Shown in pieces: positions 20,945 through 31,978 of a stretch of 64,000 bases of DNA (position 1 is the first letter of the stretch; each line of letters starts with the position of its first letter). A program made the position numbers and the translations under genes. Under the pieces are notes generated by a model, which saw only the letters and a list, made by a program, of their open reading frames with translations, ran no database searches and had not been told where the DNA came from. Source of the DNA: Blastocladiella emersonii ATCC 22665 (lineage: Eukaryota > Blastocladiomycota > Blastocladiomycetes > Blastocladiales > Blastocladiaceae); contig JANHCV010000011.1 in assembly GCA_025594325.1 (NCBI GenBank), positions 496,001 to 560,000 on the forward strand, read 5' to 3'.

Positions 20945-20961
20945 CATCGGGAAATTGGGGG
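20945..20961 (+). repeat. Left TIR of the AGATCT element
   Basis: CATCGGGAAATTGGGGG, preceded by TT. Confidence 0.75.
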
Positions 20962-21271
20962 TTAAGATCTCAAAGAGATCTAGCTAGATCTCTCATAGAT
21001 CTTAGGGTTTCGGGGGCCAAAATAGCTGGGGAAGATCTAGGTAGAAATCCACTGCAAACCTATGTTTTCTATAGATCTCACCATAGATCTATCCCTCCCG
21101 TCCAGCTGAGCTTGACTCCGTCAGGGCCGATAGATCTTCGCAACGAACGTAGATTCCCCGCCGCTGAGGAGATCTGTGAGCTTTTTCAAGCGATCTTCGC
21201 CAAGCGAGAGGTCTCAGCACACAACGGGAGAGTTCGATGAGTGAGAAACAGATCTGTATTGTGCATCAAAT

Positions 21272-22420
21272 CTACGCGTCGTCGTCGTCGTCGCTATCCA
21301 GCGCGACTCCGTACGGACTCGCGCCTCGGGCACCCGCCGCCGAGGCTGCGGTCACAGCGGCAGCAGCAGCGGCGGTGGACTTGGTGAACGACCAGCGCAC
21401 GACCTCCTCCGTGATCATGCAGACAAACGGGTGAGCGGCCCGGCGACGCTCGATGCTCGCAACCAGCGAGTGGAAGTAGCTGCGGCGGAACATGTCGACA
21501 TCCACAATGGGCGCCGCCAGCCCCTGCACGTACGACTGGACCACGGGAGCAAACTACACAGACACGTCGGGGCGTGAGCTACGAAGCGAGTCAGGATCGT
21601 GCGCGACGCGTACCAGCTCGATGAAGTACACCATGTTGACAAGCGTGCGATCAGGTGCAAGTCGATCCACGATGGCGAACAGGTGCGGCCCGGGCAGCTT
21701 TGCTACGTCAGCCAGCGGTGGCGTTAGCGTGGGAGACCAGACACGCGAAAACACACGCACAACTCGGGGAGGGGGACAGGTCGCCTAGGGTGCGCGAGCG
21801 GGTGCCATGGGCAATCAGCTTGACGATGCCGCGGGCGTAGGTTCTATAGGCGGGGCGGTCCGGGTCAGATCGCTGGTCAGGAAGCAGCCCAAAGCGGACG
21901 ATCGCAAACATACGTCGTTGCCCTGCGGTTCCAGTCGAACGTGAGGTTGAGCAGCACCTCGGACTTGCAGTTGCTGGGCGCCGTCGCCACGCGCGCGCCA
22001 CGTTGTGCGGGATCTCGATGGCGGTGACGATACGCGGCGCCATGAGCATGCGACCGCAGGCCGTCTCGAGCCCCAGGAAGGATAGGACGGCAGGATCAAC
22101 AAGAGCGTCCACGTCGCCGACGCCAGCGAGGTTCAGAGCGTCCAGGGGGCGAAGGGTGGCGTCGGCCGGCTTGGGCGGGCAGTATCAGCCGCGGCGGGAC
22201 CTGGACAGCGGGAGCACGAGAGAAGCGTCAGTGAGGGCAAACCCGTGCGACGGTCAGCGGCGCGGCGTGAGGCAGCAGCTGGTGGCGGCCGTGCGAGGTG
22301 GCGAGGTGGCGTGCACACGACGGCGCAGGGAGGGTCTGTCTCATACCCGGCGCAGGCCATGGCGATGTGCCCAATGCAGTCCTGGAGCAAGTGCATGGAG
22401 TTGGATGCGTCGTAGGGGAG
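21272..22420 (-). CDS. Spliced gene inside the AGATCT element, function unknown
   Basis: Minus-strand exons can be followed by frame and splice signals. The upstream part contains LLQDCIGHIAMACAGYE and DALVDPAVLSFLGLETACG. An exon KLPGPHLFAIVDRLAPDRT ... MVYFIEL ends at a GTACGC donor. After an intron ending GTGTAG comes FAPVVQSYVQGLAAPIVDVD, MFRRSYFHSLVASIERRRA, MITEEVVRWSFTKS, an Ala-rich linker and a C-terminal DSDDDDDA tail. The intron signals match host genes downstream. The region 21830-22000 needs a frame change (a GC dinucleotide near 21995), so the gene may be broken, and the 5' end is unresolved. No family recognised. Confidence 0.45.
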
Positions 22421-23384
22421 TTGGGGGGAAGGACGAGTGGCGGGGGAGGAGAGAGGAAGTCGGCGGCGGCGACCGAGCGAAGGACTTTGCCCAAAACAAA
22501 CGCCGCCGATCCTCACGTGCGCTTGACCGCCGCCTCTCTTGACAGCTTCGCCGCGTCGCGTCGGTCCATGCCTCCTCCCCTCTTGTCAAGCATACACAAC
22601 GCAGGTCTGAAGATCTCATTACTGACACGCTGCAACTCCCTCGCCGCGTGGTTCCGTGGTCGAACGATCTCGAAACAGCTGCGGATCCTGGCCGTCGCTG
22701 CTCTGCCCGACCTGCTACGTGGTGAGATGCGCGAGCCGGAACTCGCTGATCCGTCCTGCAAGATTGTTGGCGGCTCTACAACATCGTGATTACGCCCGCT
22801 TACGACCTCGCTCCCGCTTGAAGGCACACTGGCAGGCACCCGCAACCTTGATTCCTGTCGTGCCCGTGCAGCTCTTCAACAGCTCCATTTTCACGTTCCT
22901 TGACGCCGATCCTGCACACCGCCTCGAGGGAATCGATGCCCCTGGCCCTCTCCCCTTCCCACTTCGTTGGTCACGCTGCATGTGTGGTGCTCCCTGTTTG
23001 CTCACTTGAACCACGGTTCTCCCGACCCGCCTGTGCGACGAGCTGATGCACGACTGAGAGATAGTCCAGTGAACTGCTTGATTTATTCCAAACGCGACTA
23101 TGGAGGACAAGGGCAGCAATGATCGGTGTTGTGATTTGAGAGTCAAGGACGCGCCGCGCGAGTTTTGTCTCAAAGTCGTTCGCTGCGCGAGTGCAAGCGC
23201 TCGACTCCTTCCTAGTTTTGTGGTCGAGCACCATATATTACTCGTAGATCTATGTCAGGTGCCAAGATCTTCGCGAGCGGAACCACTCCGGACTGGTCGA
23301 GCGGGGCTAGATTTCCGCAGGGCTAAGATCTTCGTAGATCACAGTGATCTAGGAAGATCTTCGTGATCCACCGCAGCGGGGTGA

Positions 23385-23401
23385 CCCCCCATTTCCCGAT
23401 G
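23385..23401 (-). repeat. Right TIR of the AGATCT element
   Basis: CCCCCCATTTCCCGATG followed by TT. Confidence 0.75.
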
Positions 23402-23403
23402 TT

Positions 23404-24475
23404 TTGCAGCCAGGTGTTAGCGCAGCAGTGGGGGACATTGGTGCTCTCCCGCTCCAGCTCGCCGCTCACCTCAGAACCAACTCAACAGGTCGCCTAGTCA
23501 TACGAGCAATATGGAATTTTTATCAGAGGCAGTGGAAACCAATGCATAGAGCTAGAGCGCTTAAGCTCAAGTTGGAGTCAGAGTGCAAGAGGCGGAGGTC
23601 GGAGCAGTTGGTTGGTGACGCGTCTCCCACTGCTGCGCCACCACCACCTTGCTGTGCCACCCACTATGCCACCACCGTCCAGTTTGGAGCTTTGTTCGGC
23701 CAAAGTCGGGCTGTCTGCGGAGTCGAGGGCAAGAAGCCGACCAAGCTGGAGCTTTACTGCACTGAGTCGTAGCTGGGAGAGTCAGAAAGGCAGAGGTTGG
23801 AGGTTGGAGGATGGATATTGGAGGCTGTGGAGACGAGCAGCAGTGGAACTGGTGGTCAGAGCGGGGAGAGAGTAGTATCAGAATTTTCATTAGGGAGAAT
23901 TGGCGACCGGTAGCGTTAGGAACTGCTCCCCTCCGTGCTGGGCTTTCAACCCCGCCCCTCCCCCACCCCTCCCCCACCCCCACCCCACCCACCCCTCCCC
24001 AACTCAACCTCAACTTCCCCAACTCAACCTCAACTCAACCTCAACTCAACTGGCACCTCGATGATATTTTCTGCTTCCGCGTGTTGAACCTCTGCAATGT
24101 GATCAGAGGAGTGAGGAGCGTCACCATGGCCATGGTCATGACCATGGTCATGAGTGATTTGACCCGTCAGCGACTATGGATCTCGCCGATCTCTATTGCA
24201 GCCCACGCGCGCGTGCACACTGATCCATAGGACCACGAAGCTGGACGCGTTTGGTTGCTCGCCGCGACCGACGCGGCCGCCGCTCCGCAGCGACTTTTCT
24301 TCCGTTGACCGCCGCCTTCACTGCATGAGTGGGCTATGTCGAGGCGCGCGCGACATCGAACCTGACACGAAGATCATCCCGCCGAGGGCCCAGATTATAT
24401 CTCGGCGCGTCTCGAGCTGAGTCGCCATCGCATGCGTCTCAAGCTCTGCCTGCGCCTCGTGCGGCCGCTGACCCA
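23404..24475. other. Intergenic with low-complexity tracts
   Basis: A C-rich tract (CCCCACC)n at 23940-24000 is followed by a (CTCAAC)n tract at 24000-24050. A palindromic ATGGTCATGACCATGGT block lies at about 24125-24155. No gene recognised. Confidence 0.5.
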
Positions 24476-24960
24476 TCAAGTTCTGAGCTGAGCAACATGT
24501 TGAAGCTCTTCATTCAACCCGCTATGAGATCGCCGTCCAACTTTGAGCACCGCCGCCGTTGCTTCCGCGCCCCACATAAACGTGAAGAGCGACGCGAGTT
24601 CGACCTGGGTGCGGTGTTCACGGAAAAGTAAGCGTTGAGGGATCGCCATGTAGACTGCGTGGAACTCGTGTGCGTGAGAAGCACGATGATCTACCTTGGC
24701 CGTGGTCGCCGCCGCCTTGCCAGCGTTGAGCGGGTGCATGTAGTAGGCAACTTTCCTCACCAAGAGCATGACGTTGAGCAAATACACGTTGTTGGTCGCG
24801 TCGCCGCTCCCCGCGCCATCGGTCGCACCGACATGCGTACAAACTGGCGCGCGTCAAGACCAAGGCAGTGCGCGAGCTGGTTGGTGCCTTTGATCATGGT
24901 ACACAGGCGGGTCACGGGAGGGAGAACCACTGGCTGTAGTACCGCTTGACGTCAAAGGCG
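24476..24960 (-). pseudogene. Decayed coding fragment, function unknown
   Basis: The minus strand reads NVYLLNVMLLVRKVAYYMHP, then AHEFHAVYMAIPQRLLFREH, and in a shifted frame upstream (about 24800-24950) another protein-like stretch. Frame changes and missing ends indicate decay. No family recognised. Confidence 0.3.
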
Positions 24961-26156
24961 AGCGACGGGTTGCGCGGGGTGGCAGACGCGCTAGGCGGTT
25001 GCAGACGACGCGGTGGCGCTCAAACCCGTTGAAGGTGGAGCGGCGGGAGGATTGACGGCCACTCGCCCGTGGTCTTGGCCGTCGCGGGCACGAGCGTAAT
25101 GTCGCAGTCCTCAGCAGCACCGTTTACGCCTCGCTTGGCATCACCTTACCGTCAGGGCTTGTTGCAACATTTCCCCTCGCCTCGCTCAGTGTGAAGACGG
25201 CGTCGTGACGAGGTTCAGCGACTTTTATTGGGTCATAGGGATGCCATTGCTGCATGTTAACATGGTGGAAGCTTCATGGGTGTTTTCATGAGATGAGGAG
25301 CGAGCAAAGGGCAAAAAAGGGGTGGCTTATGTAGGTGCTTGCTGGTTAGGTGACGCGTCGCTATGTGACGACCGCGCTCTAGGTCACGTGGGCTTCATTT
25401 TTTCGGGGAGACCACTGGGGTTGAGGCCAGCATTGAAGCCATTGCCGGTAGTCAAAGAGTTGGTACTATAGACAGAGTCGGAGAACTGTAGGTTAAAAAA
25501 GAGAGGTTGGAGCTAGAATGGCAGGCCAGAGCATCACGTGGAAAACAGCACGAAGTTAAGTTTATCAATAACACAGCGTCAAGCCGAATTCAGCTCGGGA
25601 GAAACTCAGCCTACTGCTGAGAACAATTCCTTGATCTGCTGCGCGCTTTCCGAGAAGATTGCGTGCGTTCCACTGCCGCGCTGGCAATGAGTTGAGTCCA
25701 GAGCCAAAGTGCGCCACATATGTAAGAAATACCTACAGCGGGCGCAGGAAGCGTACATCAAATTTATGAGCGTAAAGTGCCCAAGGCCCAACAATGGCTT
25801 GGTGAGAGAAGCTAGTGGAACGGCTTGAGTCAATGCCGTTTGTGGCAGCCGTCCCAGTGGCTGCGCACCGTTAGGAGGTATCAGCCAAGTTGACAACTGG
25901 CTCACTTGGACTGCTACAGTTGATGGACATGAGTGGGCTGGTGAGGCGGTGCGGTTCGTTGCGGAACAGTCACACATCAGTCTCACAGAACTGAGGAAGT
26001 CCCAGGGGATGCAAGGAAAGGCTGAACACCAAGTGTCACGGAGTTTGGGTCGATAGATCCTACACAAAGCCTAGGCTGCCAAAGCGCAGAGCCAATGGGG
26101 AGGAGTGGAGGGTTGCTGCTGGCAGAGGAACCCGCGGCGCCCGCGTTCATGGCAGC
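24961..26156. other. Intergenic, no gene recognised
   Basis: A 153-codon minus-strand frame (25606-26067) lacks an ATG at its start and has no domain. Nothing else is supported. Confidence 0.45.
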
Positions 26157-26158
26157 TT

Positions 26159-26298
26159 CATTGGGAAATTGGGGGCACAGATTAGTGGTAATCTAGCAAG
26201 ATCTCATAGTAATATAGCTAGATCATTCGTAATCTAGCTAGATCTAGCTAGATCTTCGTAGATCACCACTAATCTGTGCCCCCCCCCATTTCCCAATG
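26159..26298. mobile_element. 140-bp MITE related to the AGATCT element
   Basis: The ends are CATTGGGAAATTGGGGG and CCCCCATTTCCCAATG; the inverted repeats extend for about 45 bp (through CACAGATTAGTGGT) into a core of repeated CTAGATCTAGCTAGATC motifs. It is flanked by TT on both sides like the 2.46-kb element at 20945-23401. It has no coding capacity, so it would depend on a transposase in trans. Confidence 0.82.
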
Positions 26299-26300
26299 TT

Positions 26301-26739
26301 GGGCAGCACACAGGCTGTGCGTTGCGGGGTGTAACAGAGTTCCATGGCGTTTCCATTATCATTTTCATGGGAGCGTCAAGTGCTCCGAGCGGTGGTGGAG
26401 GCTGGGTTTTTGTGCTCTTGGAAGCGGAGTGGCGCATTCCTGGCCCTGAAGCAGCATCACGTGGGTGGGTCCATGCCATTTCGAAGCGCGTCTCGCAGTG
26501 TCTCACAGCAACTCGCAGCATGCTGGAAAAAAAAAAAAAAAACGCATCGCTCACCCGTGGCACTTGTTAGCTGGAAAAGAGACGTGCGCTCTGTATTGGA
26601 CAAGTTCTGCGTTGCTTTAATGATACCCAGCGAGCTGCGCTGCCCACAGCCCACTCCACATTGGCTCTCCGTTCAACACAAGCTGGACTTCAAGTACAAA
26701 CGGTCAGCGCTGCAGCCATGACAGATTAAACTTGCTGTT
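26301..26739. other. Intergenic, no gene recognised
   Basis: Short frames with an A-run near 26525-26541. No domain. Confidence 0.45.
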
Positions 26740-27165
26740 GACACGCGCAGGCACATGCATTTTTGTGCCCCCTTCAAGCGCGTTGTTAGACAACGCCGCT
26801 GCACGCATTGACAATGCCCTTGCGGCGGTTGCCAAAGACAAGATCAGGGAGGCCTCCGTGCTGGCATTGCTGGCATTGCCAGCATCGCCAGCATTGTCAG
26901 CCAGCTCACCAAGAAGCTCTTCAACTCAAACCGCGTCAAGCACACAGCGGCTGCTACCTTGGCAGCTATATTGGACGCGCCTCCTCCTTGCATGGTTCAA
27001 GCAGTTGTACGGCCACCTGCGCAACCTCATTGGCCCGCATCTCACGTTTCCTCCCGCAACGACCCTTCCCTTATGCACCGTCCGGGAGCGTGTGTGGCGC
27101 CCACGCTGCAGGGCAGTCAATGAGGCTGAGTTAATGACCCAAGGCGCTGCCCTCCCGCGCCGCAC
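26740..27165 (+). repeat. Dispersed decayed repeat R2, copy A
   Basis: Aligns with 30600-30985 in order: GTTTGTGTGCCC-like start, CCAAAGACAAGAT, GGCCTCCG, CTCAACTCAAACCGCG-like block, GCTGC, and GACCCAAGGCG(C/T)TGCCCT at the end. Both copies look like old coding sequence with stops and frame changes. Confidence 0.6.
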
Positions 27166-28648
27166 TTAGACTCAGACAACAAGTGCTGCCGCAACGGCGC
27201 CCGCTGATGCGTGTTGGTCCTGGCCCATGCGGCAGTTGCACAACGCAGCGGCAACAGCCCTGCGTTGTATTCCTCACTTTGAGTCGTCTGACCACTGCTC
27301 GTCCGCCCAAAATTGATCCCCTGCAACACTGAGGACCTCGAGGCGCGCCATTTCAATCACGTTCTTGGCGTGTGGGCTAAGGTTCATGACAAGGGCCTGC
27401 GTCTTGGTGGCTGGCAAGCAGCCAAAGGCCCTGCGGAAGGTGAGCTGGGCGCGCCATCTCAGTTGGTTCATGAGTCTATGCACGCCTCACGAACCGGCCT
27501 TCTGAGCGAGGGAACCTCATTCGAATTTCTCTGGCTCGTGTATAATGTGCTTGCTGAACCAACAGAAGGACTGCAAACGTGATAGACGGGTACTTGCAAG
27601 TTCATTCCAGCTTTTGGACCAGGGCACAGCGCTGAGATGAAGATCAGGCCTCACGTATACATCTCGAAAGTATTGCAGCAGTTACAAAGTTTTGGTTCAA
27701 AGCGTTGAGGTTGCCTGAAGGGGGAAGCGCGCGAAGTAGCCCAACGGGTTGCAGCGCCTGCACATTGGCCCGCACGCACGCATGCAGAAGGGTGACGCGT
27801 CAAGCCGCAAGACACTCAGTGAGACATCCTCAACGCCAGTGCACTCAAACTCCCTGAAACTTCGCTCATTGAAGTTCGGCTATGAGTGGTGCAACAGGAA
27901 ACATGAAAGATTGAGTCTGTCATTAATTGGAACGGTTCCTGCAGCGTCACCATGGCGCGCCTTCAAGGCGCGCCAGCGGAGACCTGGCTATTGGATCCTC
28001 ACACGTTCGATGAACTTCAGCCAGCTCTCAGTGTTAGTTTCCCTTGACTCTGCTTGAGCACCATAAACCAAGGAGAAGCGTAAACTAGCAGAGCTGTGGC
28101 CAGCGATGGCAGAGCGCAACGACAGAAGCGACTTGTATGACGTATTCAGATTAGTCTTTGCGCCCTACATGATTTTGGTGCAAGGGTGATGACAAGAACT
28201 AATACGCCGAGCAAGGCAACGCATTTCAGAGCCTCTTCACAGCAGCAAGAGCTGACTTTCGGTGAACGAGTTCAGCGTCCTCAGTAACGTTTTATGTGAG
28301 CGCTGAAAAATCCTGCAAGAGGAGCTGGCAGCCAGCTGGACATCGTCAATTTTTTTTTTGGCGACTGGCCAACGCGGCGGGTCATCTTGGGCGTTAAATT
28401 GTCGCTGTTGCGCTGCATATGATGTGCAGCAACAATGGGCGCAGCACGGCTGAGTTGAGTTGCAGCCTCTGATCCTCGCCTTAGTCTTGTCGCGATGGAG
28501 ACGAGCAACTTTATAATGGGTAGAAGCTCGACAGGAATGCAACGTTGTCGCTATGGCGATCTGAGTGTAACCCAAGGTAACTCACCTGTTCGCTTGTTGA
28601 CTCTCAAGTGCAGCACTCAATCCTTGTCTTGGCTTCATAAGTGTTGCG
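27166..28648. other. Intergenic, no gene recognised
   Basis: Only short frames on both strands; no splice-supported gene. A CAGCTGG-like block is at 28322-28338. Confidence 0.45.
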
Positions 28649-29038
28649 TGGCAAGGCAACGCTGTTCATTGACGCAACGAGGTGACGCTAGCCATTAACG
28701 CAACAAGGTGACGCTGATCATGAACTCAACAAGGCGACGCTGATCACAAACTCAACAAGGCGGTGCTGAACTTCAACTCAACGAGACAACGCTGGTCATC
28801 AACCCAAAAAGGTGACGCTGAACATCGACGCAACAAGGCGGCGCTGGTCATCAACCCAACAAGGTGACGCTGGTCGCCAACCCAAAAAGGCGACGCTGGT
28901 CAACATACCAAAAAGGAGGCGCTGATCACCAACTCAACAAAGCGGCACTGAACTCCAACGCAACGAGGCGACGCTAGTCATGAACCCAACATGGCGGCGT
29001 TGATCACCAACTCAACAAGGTTACGCTAGGGTTAGGGT
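28649..29038 (+). repeat. 26-bp minisatellite, about 14.5 units
   Basis: An uninterrupted head-to-tail array with a strict 26-bp period and consensus near CAACAAGGCGACGCTGATCA plus six bases (TGAACC-like). Individual units differ by several substitutions but no indels. The last unit runs into TAGGGTTAGGGT, two copies of the telomere-type TTAGGG motif. Confidence 0.88.
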
Positions 29039-30139
29039 CAGCAAGCGTTAGCGTGCAAGCTGGGAGGTGGGCGCGTTGTGCGATTTCGTCAGGGAGTGCA
29101 AGAGCGTGCGCAGCGCGAGGCTGGGCAAGGGCAAAAGGGCAAAGCCCTGCGCCGGTGCCAGCCAAAGGTTGTGTGACGGCAAATTCACGTGAGCGGAGCC
29201 CACGTGAGCGGCCAAAAAACGCGTCACAACGCGTCGTTTGTCAGCTGACCGCTGTGGCGCAACGCGCTCTGGCCGCACACGTGATCGGCCTTGGCCCAAC
29301 CCACGGAAGCGTAGCGCTTGACGCGGGCCAGTCAAGGTTGAGCAGAGCGCGTTGCACCGACCCTCGACCAGGCTCGCCAGATGGCAAGCACATGGACACG
29401 TGTGAGGTGCAAAAGCGTGGCAAGCCACCAAAGGAGCTCGTGCTCAGCGTTAGTGCTTGGATGACGCGGCGCGCCTTGAAGCCGCTTGCACAGGCTTGCT
29501 GATGAACACGGACGCGATTCACGCGGTCGTGCTCTGAGCGACCTGCAAGTTCTCATGAGAGTTGAAAAGGAGCACCGCGAGCTCAAGGAATCCACTTGAG
29601 GAAATCTTGCACCAGATGTCGCGCAGTTAGTTCCTTGAGGTCGCGACCAGGACCCGGAGCCTGCTCTTGGGCTTGTATCTGGAGTCAGCAAAGACTTCCT
29701 CAGGCGCATCCTCATGGCGTCCAATGAACGCGGGACTCAGTCGACGAGGTCTCCTACGTCTGCCGTGTTGTGAAGGGGGACAGCAGCAGTCTGTGGCGGG
29801 GCCAAGTGCTGCCCTTGCTGCACCAACCTTGTCCTGCTCCGCGAGACCTCCCCGGCGGGCATGCCATATGACAGTGCTCCCTTTGTCTCTAAGCTGCTTA
29901 GGCCGTGCCTCCTCTTTACTCGCTGCGCTAACCTTCCCCGAGGCGCTCGCCCTCAAGGGCGAGCTTGGTACGCGCGGTCACTGCCACTCAGCTCACCCAG
30001 CATTTCAGGCGGGACAGTAATCAAGGATGGGCCGCTCCGCGGCGCAAATTTATTGGGGGGTGGCAGCCGTGTTACGCGTCGTTCATGCGGTGGTGATCGG
30101 GGTGATCATCCACCTGATCTCGCGTGGTTCGCCCGCAAC
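29039..30139. other. Intergenic, no gene recognised
   Basis: Long overlapping frames on both strands of 29048-30020 reflect moderate GC. No start, domain or splice pattern is convincing. Confidence 0.4.
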
Positions 30140-30300
30140 CGCCTCTTTCGCCCTGCCGCGACCCCGCGGCGGCGCTCCCGCTTTTGTCATCCTCTCTCCC
30201 TCACCCAGCCCTGGTTCGTGGCCAAGGCAGGAATACACAACCCTGACTAGCTGTATCGTGTCTCCTCGAGTCCCCTCCTTCGCCACTCAACAAGCCGGCG
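30140..30300 (-). repeat. Dispersed repeat family R1, copy c
   Basis: The reverse complement matches copy b at 12925-13070 over about 140 bp, including ACGATACAGCTAGTCAGGG and GGGAGCGCCGCCGC. Confidence 0.7.
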
Positions 30301-30599
30301 CGGGCGTATTCAAGAGCGGGAAGCTTGAACGTGCGATCTGTATGCCAGGCATGAATGACTGGATTGGAGTGGTGAGGCAGCTTTGCCACTGCTTTGCCCA
30401 CCCGCTGCAACGTCAAGCTCACCTCACGCTTGACAACAAGTGCGTCATTGACTTGGATGTCAAGATGTTCTCACCCTCATCCAGGCTTTGATTTTGCGTA
30501 ACGTGCTTGCTCGAGTGGGCCGTGCTCTAAATTGCGCCCTGCAGGCTCCAAGTGACTGCTAGGTGGGTCCGCAAACGCGCTGCGAACTCAGCCAACGTT

Positions 30600-30985
30600 G
30601 AAGCCAACGTCCGTCAAGGTCGCTGACATGCAGGCGCACGCGTTTGTGTGCCCCGCTTTGAGCGCGCTCGACCCCGCGGCCAAAGACAAGATTGGCGGCG
30701 GCCTCCGCGCCAACATTCCTGGCTCGTTCGCCAAGCAGCTTCTGAACTCAAACCGCGCCAGGCGCACTGCAGCCGCCATCGTGGTCGCGCCGCGCCACTC
30801 ATTGTGTTGTCCAAGAAGATGTACGACCACCTGTGCAAGCCCATTGACTCGTGTCTCGCACTCCCCACCGCAATGGCCATCGCCTTGAGCGCCTTCCAGG
30901 GGCACGTGTGACGCCTGCAATGCAGCACGATTGCCAACACAGTGACAGTGACCCAAGGCGTTGCCCTGCTGCCACTTGGCGCGAG
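30600..30985 (+). repeat. Dispersed decayed repeat R2, copy B
   Basis: Homologous to 26740-27165 (see that entry). Here a plus-strand frame reads AAKDKIGGGLRANIPGSFAK before shifting, suggesting a former protein-coding element. No family recognised. Confidence 0.6.
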
Positions 30986-31246
30986 TGACTAATCAAGGGC
31001 TAAAGTCCTCTATTTTTGCCTAGCCAACGCGCGCCCTAGGGATCTGACGCGTCTCCCATGGCCCACGTGCGGGATACACGTGTTTCACATGTTTCACGGG
31101 ATATGACCAACGCGTCCGCGTCTCCCACCCCCAAGCAATCTAGCCTGCCATCGTCCACTCGCAAAATAGAGCACCTGCGGGAAAAACGGCGCGGCCGCCG
31201 GAAAAAAAAAGGCGCGACCTGAAACACGCGGGGCAGGTCACGCGCC

Positions 31247-31760
31247 GTGACCGCCGCGGCCGATTTTTGTCTCGCGCTGCGAGACGCGACTCGGACGCGT
31301 CGGAGCGGCGCTGCCGCCTGCCATAATAGCACTCTTCTTGTCGGGATCGAACTGAGGGCAGGCGATAGACACTTCCTTGTCTTGTCGGCCCGCGGCCGCG
31401 ACGCACAGGCTCCCGCCAGCTGGGCAGTGGCGGGTGGCGAGGCGCCGCGCATCGAGACATTCGTCACCGTGCACTTCGTGGTGCCTGGAGCGGAGGGCGC
31501 CTACCAGCTCTCATCGCTCGACGCGCACGCGCCGCCGCCTGTGCTTCTCCAGACGGAGGCAAGCGCGGCCGAGGCCTACAAAGCGCGAGTGCCTCTACGT
31601 GTTCTCGCAGGCCCACAACCAGACGCTCGAGGACACGATCGTCGCCAACGCCCACCGCAAGTACATGGTCGAGATCAACGAGACCCGGGTCGCGTTCGCG
31701 TGGAACATGCTCGTGGTGAGCCAGGTCGCCCTTCTCCCGTTCCGCCGCACGCAGTGAAGC
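31247..31760 (+). pseudogene. Unknown coding fragment inside Harbinger element 2
   Basis: The plus strand reads RIETFVTVHFVVPGAEGAYQ and SSLDAHAPPPVLLQTEAS, then changes frame near 31590 to ECLYVFSQAHNQTLEDTIVA and RKYMVEINETRVAFAWNML. A possible donor GTGAGC follows at about 31714. No family recognised. It could be a captured host gene fragment. Confidence 0.35.
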
Positions 31761-31978
31761 GGCGGTCCGTGCCACTCGTGTTCATTCATACCCATCTCTT
31801 CCCTCCTCTGTGTTCGTGCCTCATGGATAAACTCGATTCCCTTCGTACTTTGACTCGTCCTTGAAACGGTTGCGTCTTGACACACAAACGGGCGGGCTTT
31901 TCTGCTGTTCGCGCTCAGGTTTTAGGAAATCTGACTCTCACTCGCCAACGCGGACAACGGGCGTGAATCAAACCGATA

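Larger units (their letters stand above)
20945..23401. mobile_element. TIR element with AGATCT-rich ends, unclassified
   Basis: The ends are CATCGGGAAATTGGGGG (left) and CCCCCCATTTCCCGATG (right), near-perfect inverted repeats, each flanked by TT. Both subterminal regions (about 20962-21180 and 23247-23365) are packed with AGATCT and related TAGATC/GATCTA motifs, as expected for transposase binding sites. The interior carries an unknown spliced minus-strand gene rather than a recognisable transposase. A 140-bp relative with the same ends lies at 26159-26298. The superfamily is not identified. Confidence 0.75.

Noticed and set aside
20943-20946. Longer target duplication for the AGATCT element
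   Set aside because: Beyond TT the flanks differ (TGTT versus TTTT) and the MITE also supports only TT; nothing longer can be claimed.
25606-26067. 153-codon minus-strand frame
   Set aside because: Starts at a non-ATG codon, lacks domains and splice context.
28649-29038. CRISPR-like array
   Set aside because: The 26-bp units are directly adjacent with no spacers and the genome is eukaryotic; it is a minisatellite.
29027-29038. Telomere
   Set aside because: Only two TTAGGG-type units; too short to call a telomere, kept as part of the minisatellite note.
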